Shown here piece by piece: positions 56,201 to 64,000 of a stretch of DNA of 64,000 bases. Each line of letters starts with the position of its first letter. Within the stretch, counting starts at the first letter, position 1. Position numbers and translations under genes: made by a program. The notes beneath the pieces were generated by a model that saw nothing but the letters and a program-made list of their open reading frames with translations, was not told the origin of the DNA and did not search any database. Source of the stretch: Trichoplax sp. H2 (lineage: Eukaryota > Placozoa > Uniplacotomia > Trichoplacea); NCBI GenBank assembly GCA_003344405.1, contig NOWV01000004.1, positions 558,001-622,000 on the forward strand, read 5' to 3'.

Positions 56201-59200
56201 TCCATGCTAATATTAGATCATTCTGCTAGTTATCAGAGCTGCTCCTTAATTCTCAAACGAAACAAAACGAATTATCTAAAAACCTCTTAGTAGCTGAAAC
56301 TAAACTAAAGGATTTGACTGATAAATGCAACCGTTTAGCGGTCGAAAATGAGTTGAAGGTACTTTACATCTTATGTCTGATGTTTGTGTATGTTGTAGTC
56401 GGAGTCCATTACGTAAGCTGCATAGTGTGAAAATTATGATATGGCTCATTTTATTCGTATATATTAAGATAATCTAGCTGTAAATTTTCTTTTAATTTAT
56501 GGCTTTGTGCAGATTAGGTTCCTTTCGTTTGACGACAATGTAAAAAATAGTAAAAGATAATCAGCTAAAGTTTCATTTTAGCTAAAATTCTTATTATTTT
56601 CTTCTTGTCTAAGTGATACGGTTACGTTATTCAATTTCTATGTTGCCATCGCTAAAGTGTGTTGACACAATTGGAACGCACATTTGTGTTCTATTATCGA
56701 TTATATAATTTCATTATTTAATTCTCTTAGACGAAAGCATTTGAATCGTTAGCACCATTATAATGCACTGCACTGTGTATTATTATTTTAACAGCTATAC
56801 ATGACTTATGGCCGACCTTTCAACAGGCGTAGCTGTATGATGTATATATACGTTTTTACGTACATTCTACAGTTTATGCAGCAGTCAATACTATGGTTAG
56901 GGTTTCTTTCAGAATAGCCAATTCTGCACCAGTAATTTCGCTCTTAATTTTATTTTCAGATTCTTTATCGTTGATTATATGAGAAATATATATAGTTACT
57001 GTCATCAATGAGCCATATGTTAATAGTTCTTCAGTTTTAACGTATCGTAGACCGTAAGACGACCTTAATATCGAATCTCTTCGTTTTAATGTTAAGAAAA
57101 AATGCGGCTCGTATATTCTTTTAGGTACGATATTCAAATTGCAGAAACAGTACTTTATTGCATATGCATATCAGTACTAAACATTACAGTAAATATTGAA
57201 TGATACAAGCATTACGCAAATGCGGTATACAACATAGGTATAGTAAACTGATAAATTTATAATACCATACAATTGTTGCACAGTATTAGTCGATCTCTCG
57301 ATCGTTATACTTCGCGTGCTATACTGTACCAAGTGTGCTTATACCTTTTACTTTATCTGTTATCACTGACTCACTGCACTTAAAACCACTATGCCAATTT
57401 AAATACTATTTTTACTCTCCAGTCGTTATTGTTGCATTCATGTTGTAAATAATAACCACAGTTTATGTCGTAATAATAGATTATTTCTTATGTTCCTTAC
57501 TTGTTATCGATAAAATTTCTTAAATCATAGACTAATTCGTTACAAACGGCGCAATCGCAAATATCGAATCTAGAAGTCAAGGAAAAATCATATCAAAACA
57601 CGATCCTTGGGAAAGATAAGGATTTGCAATTACAACATGATGAAATGCTGAAGGTAGCAAAAAGTTGAAATTTTTGACCTGATTTAGTTAACAATTTTGA
57701 GAATATTCATTATTTCAATAGAATTAGCTTTGCTATCATGTCACGAATTAGAAATTATTAAACTGTTGTCATGACTAGAATGGTGCATGTGAGTCCTTAC
57801 TGCATAGTAGTTTAAGTTGACTTAAAGCGATATCATTGACATCCGTCGCTATTTTAATTAAAACTATTTATTGTAGCTCAAATAGATAAAAAATTTCTTA
57901 CATATTACATGATAGTAATTTATTGTAGTTGAAGTTGGAAATTTACGATACCAGCGTTAATTTTAATGGAGTAGATAAAAATGGAATATGATGAAAAAAT
58001 ATCAATGGAGGTCGAAAAACGAAGAAATGAATTGTTATTACTTGAGCAGCGCCTGAGCTCTACCCATTTCGAGCTTGAACAAAAGGTACCTTAAATAGTT
58101 TTCTTTATTATCTGTTAGTCCATTGATACAATTTTGTATTCTAATTAATTTCCTTCTATAAAGTGTACAGAACTTAACGACATGACTGCTGCACTTGCCG
58201 CTGTGACTCTAGAAAAAGATTCTTTAACTAATAGAATGGAGACTATCCAAGAGGTAAGAAACTCGTGAGTTCTTTCACTTTACTATGTTTGCTAAAAGTA
58301 GTAGTAAATGACAGCACTATACTTATAACAATAATAAGAGTATTTGCTCCACGCTTAAGGATGTCTATATGATTTTGATCATTTTATATTTGCCAAAAGA
58401 ATTATAGTAGCTTAAAATCTGAGCTAGCATTAATTACTAATGAATATGCAAAAAAAGAGGTGAGACTGCTTCCATTACTTATTAACGTAATTCCAATGTT
58501 ATCTCGAAGTATAGCATTATACTGTATATACGGTAAACATTGGTAACCATATTAATTTAGGAAAAACTGCTTAAGAAAGTGCAATATAATGACGAGCAAC
58601 ACGCATGCGTAGAACGTGAATTACGTTCCAAGTTACAGGACGTGACTCAGAAATGCGAAAAATTAGAGGTAAAGTATGTCTTAATTTAAGAGGATTATTC
58701 TATTACGTATAATATCCACGATTATATCATTACTTGTGAATACTTAGTCGAATTCTTGATTCTCTTATATGAAATTATACATTACAGAATTCCTACAATG
58801 AGGAGCTTCAGAATCGTCAGAGATTTTTATCCAAGGTCTGTGCACTTTTTTACAGTGTGCATTATAATTAATTAATTAATAAACATTTAAGTGAGAATTC
58901 AGCTTAGTTACATTTTTATTACTTACATTTGGAATAAATATTGCAACTTTACTCCACTGTGAAATGGCCCTTTAAATATATTAACTGACCAACGTCGTAT
59001 AAGCATTTAATAAAATGCCTTGTGGATGCCACGAGTTATTACATCTCAACAATATACAATTATTTTCAGATTTCTTCATTAGAGCATGATCTAGTCATCT
59101 GTAAGCAATCTCTGCAAGACTTAAAAGAGGTTTGTATGCTTAATGTATATATTAGATTTAAATAGATGAGAATAGCAGACGTAAGATACAATGATTAATA

Positions 59201-62200
59201 TAAATGCTGCTTTTTATGATCTGATCACATCTACTAGTTGTCACAACTGAAGCAAGATGAAATTGATACTTTAAAACTGCGTATGCAGGATGTGGTGTGT
59301 AAAGTATCGAAAGTAATTTAAAATTTTAGTAAAATACATAATTCAAAACGGCATTTCGATTTACCGTACGCGTATAGATATCTTCGGAGAGGAAATCGAA
59401 TAATCTAATGGAAGAACGCAATACTGAAATAGAATCTCTACGTGCCATGTTTAAAAATTCCGAAAACTCCTTGACAGTGCTGCAAGTATGATTCATCAGA
59501 TGCTTCTTTACTGAAAGGATTCTATTTACGATCTTAAAATATACTATACAGTTTACACTTAGATTTCAATGTTATATTATGGTATGATTGCTAAAGTCAC
59601 AACGTTTTGAATTAGGAGAAATATGAATGTGCACTTCAGCGTGAAGAGCTATTGCAACGAAACGTGAGGATCCTAGATTACTTTTTGTCTTCAATTCCGA
59701 TAGTATTAATCATTTTCGACTGTGCACTACAACTACTGTCGCTGTAAATTTTCTTTTAGATTACAGAATGTTCAGACGAAATTGGGAATCTGGAAAGTCG
59801 CCTAAATTCTGATGCAGCAGTAAGACCGTTTTCTTATTTGCATTGTTACGATAATTTCATCTCATATAATTATGAACATATTTGTTACTCAAATTAAATC
59901 GATAGCCCAAACAGCTCTAGTTATTTTACTTTATTACCACCTTCCAGAAACATCAACAAGAGATTCGTTCTTTAGAAAAGAGCCTCATTGCAGTCCAGCA
60001 AAAAATGGCCAATGAAGTAAATTTATATATATGTGTATACATAGCATTTTATAGTTCACTTTCATGTGCATAAATATTGATCAAAGCAATATAACAATAT
60101 ATTTTACTTATTTAATGCATAGATCCTTCAAGCTAACGATAAAAATAAGGTTGTAAAATATTTGATTCATGAGAATATGTTATTATCTACTAAGGAATCA
60201 TCTCTGACTGAGACATGCATACTTGTGATCTATTACATTTTTTAACATATTTCGTGGCTTTTATTGATCACTCTTCATAGGAGTTGATACAGCATATAAA
60301 TTCAATGCAAAGCAATTATGATGATTTGGAAGCTGATCTTAAAAGTGCCGAAAATGATTGTATTGTTAGTTCAGATTAACGGTAGAATTTTTGTATTGTA
60401 TTTGTAATGAACATAGTTTTTCAAATTTCTTTTTCAAATTAAATTTTAGACTAAAGAAAACCAGTGTAAGGTCTTGCAAGAAAACTTTCGTATAATCAGT
60501 GACAAATATGAGGTACAACTTTTTATTGCACGCCGATCCATATTATAAGGATTCTAGCATACAGTGTGACACTGCGAGACAATTTTACACAACCAATTAG
60601 ACGAAGATATTGAATTAAGCCAGTAGTTAGTGAACTAAAAATAAGTATATTTTTTGAATACTAAAAAAATTCTAGTCATCACAAAAGGCGTTAACATGTG
60701 TTGAAGAAGAGTATCATTTATTGAAGGAAGATGCCAGTAAGAATCATTATCAAATAGATCTTACAATTAAGGAAATTGGAAAGGTAGATCAAATATCACG
60801 AGATACTTACTCGCATTTCTCAACTTAAAACAGCCATTTTCGTTGCAATGTATTCGTTTACTTTGCTATTCACTTTAATAATTAGTTAGAAGCGATCTCA
60901 GACCAGCAATCTAAAGACAGAAATCAAGCAATACAAGAACAGCAACTAATTTTGCAGACTATTCATACTCAGAATGTATTACATAGTCATTTCCATACAC
61001 TTTAATTGGATATCTTTTTGAAGTTTTCATTTATCTGACATTATCTTTCTTCATAGATACGTTTGAAGAAATTAATCCAAGATGCAGACTTCGTAAATAA
61101 CATGAAGCTATTAATGTAACTGAAAAATTATCATTTTCTGATTTATACCAGTGTGATCATATTCAAAGAACTAATCTTTGATGTCATTTACAAAGCGAAG
61201 AAAAAAAGAAAGAGCTAGCTACACTTTCACAAATCCAACATAAATTAAAGGTTTATAATAATTGGAACATTATAACAATAATAGCCACATTCTAATTTTT
61301 CAGATAGTTCTTAACTAGCTTTCTACTACGCCTATTCTTAAAGGAACAGGAACTTGTGAATGACAGAAGAATGAATAATCTCTACATTGAAAGTAATGTT
61401 GATAATAAACTCGAAACTATTCGACAGCGATTTGACGAGGTATATATATGTATATATCTTAATCTAGCTTACATATCATTATATCTCTTAGCATAATCTA
61501 TACAATTTCTATGATTTATTCTATGATAATTCAGGAACAGCATGCTCAAAAACAGTTTGAGTTGTTGATACTGGACACTAGAATACGTTATGAAGAGCTG
61601 ATATTACTTTTCCAAGAAAAACTGGTGAGAATGTCATATGCTTCCGCGGATAGCAAATTAGTAATAATCGAAATTCATTTGTTACAATTTTAAACTGCTG
61701 TTTTTCTGATCGACAGGTCGAAAATAAAAGTTATTCAGAAAAGAGAATTAAGTTGATAGAATCTGAGTATGAAACACAGATTGACTCCGCAAATCGAAAA
61801 TTAGTTGATCTAGGTACAGTTTTATCTAAGGATAACAAAGAAATAGAAGAAAAAGAGCGGCATATTAACGGATTGCGTGGTGAACTTGCAGGTACAATTT
61901 AAATATAATAGCGGACCTGATTGATCTCAGTATTAATGCAGTTGTTCGAAAGATGGTGTGTGAAATACGATTACAACTTTCCACGTCTTCACATTCGTAT
62001 TATTATAGTTCTGGAGGCAACTTTACAAAATTCTCAGGACCAACAACGCATCCTTTCTGAAAGGTATATAGAATGAATCATAGCATTTGTTTACACTCCT
62101 GGTATTGATATTTTACGAGTAAACTATTGAAACCTGGTACAGTACATTATAATGCAGTTATCGTGTTCTTTATGCTTTCACAGATGTATTGCGAATGATG

Positions 62201-62858
62201 ATGAGATTCAGCTATTGCGAAAAAAGGCTGGAGAATTGAAGGAAAAATTAGATGAAGCTGAATCTGCTATGGTTGAATTAAGTCGAGTGAATCAATCTTT
62301 GCAGGTATAGGATAATCTCAGCATGATCAGATCAGTATTTGCTTGTGTAAATTTTTTAAGATTAATAAAAGCTGAATGGAGTGGCTTCATAATGTCTATT
62401 ACCATTAGGTTACTCATATCAGAAATCAAAGCAGACGTTGGACTCCCGATAAGGATGCTCTTGAATGCAGTAACTGTAGTCGTCAATTTTCCGTCGTTAT
62501 ACGTAGGGTAAGAAGATAATCAGTTATAATGCAATTTATTTTTTAATGTATTTCATTATGGCTAAGCTTAAATCTGCTTAACCCTAACGTGATATTTTTC
62601 AACATAAATCTGCCGCAGCATCATTGCCGAAAGTGTGGGTACGGTATATTTTGATATACTTGAACTTTAATAATAAGGATAGATTATACATGTATGTTGA
62701 CATCTCCGTATCGATCTTTATTTATGAAGTAATTCGGTCTATTAATTAATTGTAGAGAGGTTTTCTGTGCTGAGTGTTCTGCAAAACAAGCTAGCACACC
62801 ATTTTCGCGGAAGCCTGTTCGTGTGTGCGATGCGTGCTATAAGGATTTAACGGGATAG
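50299..62858 (+). CDS. EEA1: Early endosome antigen 1 (Rab5 effector, FYVE protein)
   Basis: Exon 1 starts MFHRFRKKREFEQ (50299-50337). Then come 50470-50514, 50831-50938, 51276-51467, 51826-51988, 52204-52379, 52586-52989, 53083-53314, 53631-53720, 53885-53951, 54081-54154, 54305 to about 54370, and roughly 25 further short exons from 54520 to 62310. The last three are 62409-62507, 62619-62638 and 62756-62858. The N-terminus carries the Rab5-binding C2H2 finger (GFICPQCM through HYQQEH). The middle is long coiled coil. The C-terminal FYVE domain is complete: RWTPD, ECSNCSRQFS, RRHHCRKCGE, FCAEC and RVCDAC, binding PtdIns3P. EEA1 tethers early endosomes. Junctions at 54370-54752 and a few later ones are not fixed. 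Exon 8 and following have no clear human counterpart. Confidence 0.88.
56874..57137 (-). CDS. Open antisense exon inside an EEA1 intron
   Basis: An 87-codon open frame on the strand opposite EEA1, inside its longest intron (about 56360-57530). It reads as ordinary protein: YEPHFFLTLKRRDSILRSS, LRYVKTEELLTYG, then a charged segment and ITGAELAILKETLTIVL before the stop at 56874. There is no ATG at its open end. An AG at about 57117 (cctaaaag) could be an acceptor, so an upstream exon would lie right of it. TACAGTAC-like motifs occur near 57145 and 57325. I do not recognise the family. A nested gene or a relic are the two options. Confidence 0.33.
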   Translation of the reverse strand: MNIVPKRIYEPHFFLTLKRRDSILRSSYGLRYVKTEELLTYGSLMTVTIYISHIINDKESENKIKSEITGAELAILKETLTIVLTAA

Positions 62859-64000
62859 CAACAGCGGATATTTTACGTTTAGGCGAGTTTTTTTACAGTA
62901 CTGTGAAACTCTATCTACAATAATACATGCAGTGCCTTGTAGCGTAAGATAATCTGTCGATATTAATTCTGTAGCATCTGTAGGTATAGCAGTTATAGCG
63001 GCTTACGAAATATAGTAACTGTTAGTAAGTTCATACTCATGTAATAAATTGGACGATGTTATTTTATAGTTATTGTACTTTAAAAATGTTTTGCAATCTC
63101 ATCTATCAAATTCTATCAATTTGATCTTTCTTGGCTTACAACAATTCCAATTATAATTTTGTAGGATTATTGCTTACATATTACATTTCTATTACTTAAA
63201 AAAAAATTTATTTTTGTGTCACGTACACTAAATTTTAGACTAGTCGTATGTTTTTTAGATTAATTTATTTAAACCAGACGTAAGCTGATCGTACTGATTA
63301 GAAAAAAACGTGAGTTACTTATTCTTTGTATATTTTTTTAGCAGATTAAGATAATAAATTTTACTAGCTTCTATGTGATGTAATAAAATATATTGTATCC
63401 TATAATAACATTGTTATTCAATAACTTTTCCACTTTATATACTATTACAATAAATTTGTTAGATGTCCTTCAGTGTCTTCTCGTATCAAACTATTCCTGC
63501 TTCAACAGCAACCAGCTCTGTTAAGCTATTAAATATCGAAAAGTGTGATTTACTGTACCGAATTAGAATCGTTTATTATATTAATTCAGTCTCATTCCTG
63601 CAACCGGTTTAATATTCAATGTTACCTACTCAATATACCGTCTTATCGAGCTTCTATCACATTCGTTATAGCATCTACAGTCTGGTATTTAAGAGTGTAA
63701 GCATATACTGTATTTATACATGTACACAGGCTCTTATTGTAGAAGGAAAAGAGGATAATGTTCACTAGTGAAGTCCATTGGATATTCCGCCAGTCATAGC
63801 GTTTTCACAGTTTTGGGCGCAGTTCGATGAATAATCAATGACCAGGGTGACATTATACTGATTCACCGAAATTATATCATCAGACAAATCGCATCATTAT
63901 ATTTATACCAAACAAGTCATAGTTGCAAACGCAGTTTACTGTGGTGGTACTTGTATAAATTAATAAATTAATAGACTGCATAAAACCCCTCAGGGACTAC
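62859..64000. other. 3' flank of EEA1 to the window end
   Basis: AT-rich sequence with AATAAA-type strings (for example about 63040 and 63448) that could serve as polyadenylation signals. One isolated TACAGTACTG occurs at about 62894. No exon is recognised on either strand. Confidence 0.5.

Noticed and set aside
62323-62511. Plus-strand ORF at the EEA1 3' end in a different frame
   Set aside because: The frame used by the FYVE exon 62409-62507 encodes the zinc-binding ECSNCSRQFS block; this ORF is its out-of-frame shadow.

Overview
The window is AT-rich nuclear DNA from an animal. Every protein gene except POLR2L is split into short exons joined by GT-AG introns, some as short as about 67-76 bp. 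The products are metazoan: CaM kinase I, a STAT5/6-type STAT, RAB7A, Bicaudal-D, EEA1, SPIN90, a FADD-like death domain, and the ciliary proteins CDK20 and CFAP100. The compact genes, AT richness and single STAT fit an early-branching animal such as a placozoan or sponge. That placement is inference; nothing read here fixes the species.

Layout, left to right: possible minus-strand exon at the edge (11-100); POLR2L/RPB10 (+, 1007-1210); CDK20 (+, 4516-8011); SPIN90/NCKIPSD without SH3 (+, 9234-11741); a patatin-like scrap (about 12490-12529); Bicaudal-D (-, 13952-16425); CFAP100 (-, 18311-23303); CaMK1 (+, 26026-30371); STAT (-, 32200-39618); RAB7A (-, 42070-42921); a small membrane protein with a death domain (+, 44998-46094); an NDUFB11-like complex I subunit (-, 48314-48790); a lone L33-like exon (-, 49759-49871); EEA1 (+, 50299-62858).

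The genes are not an operon or one pathway, though some share themes: RAB7A and EEA1 (endosomes), BICD (dynein cargo), CDK20 and CFAP100 (cilia), SPIN90 (Arp2/3 actin).

The most striking non-genic feature is a family of arrays built from the pentamer TACWG (TACAG/TACTG, so GTAC recurs every 5 bp). Dense or partial arrays lie 5' of all eleven recognised gene starts, from roughly 15 to 800 bp away. They are absent or nearly absent from coding exons and from the three convergent 3'-3' intergenic regions. This looks like a promoter-associated repeat and is the main candidate for something undescribed. Second is a predicted single-pass membrane protein carrying a FADD-like death domain.

Splice sites were read by eye from GT-AG signals, phase and family similarity. 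Where a junction failed, the entry says so.
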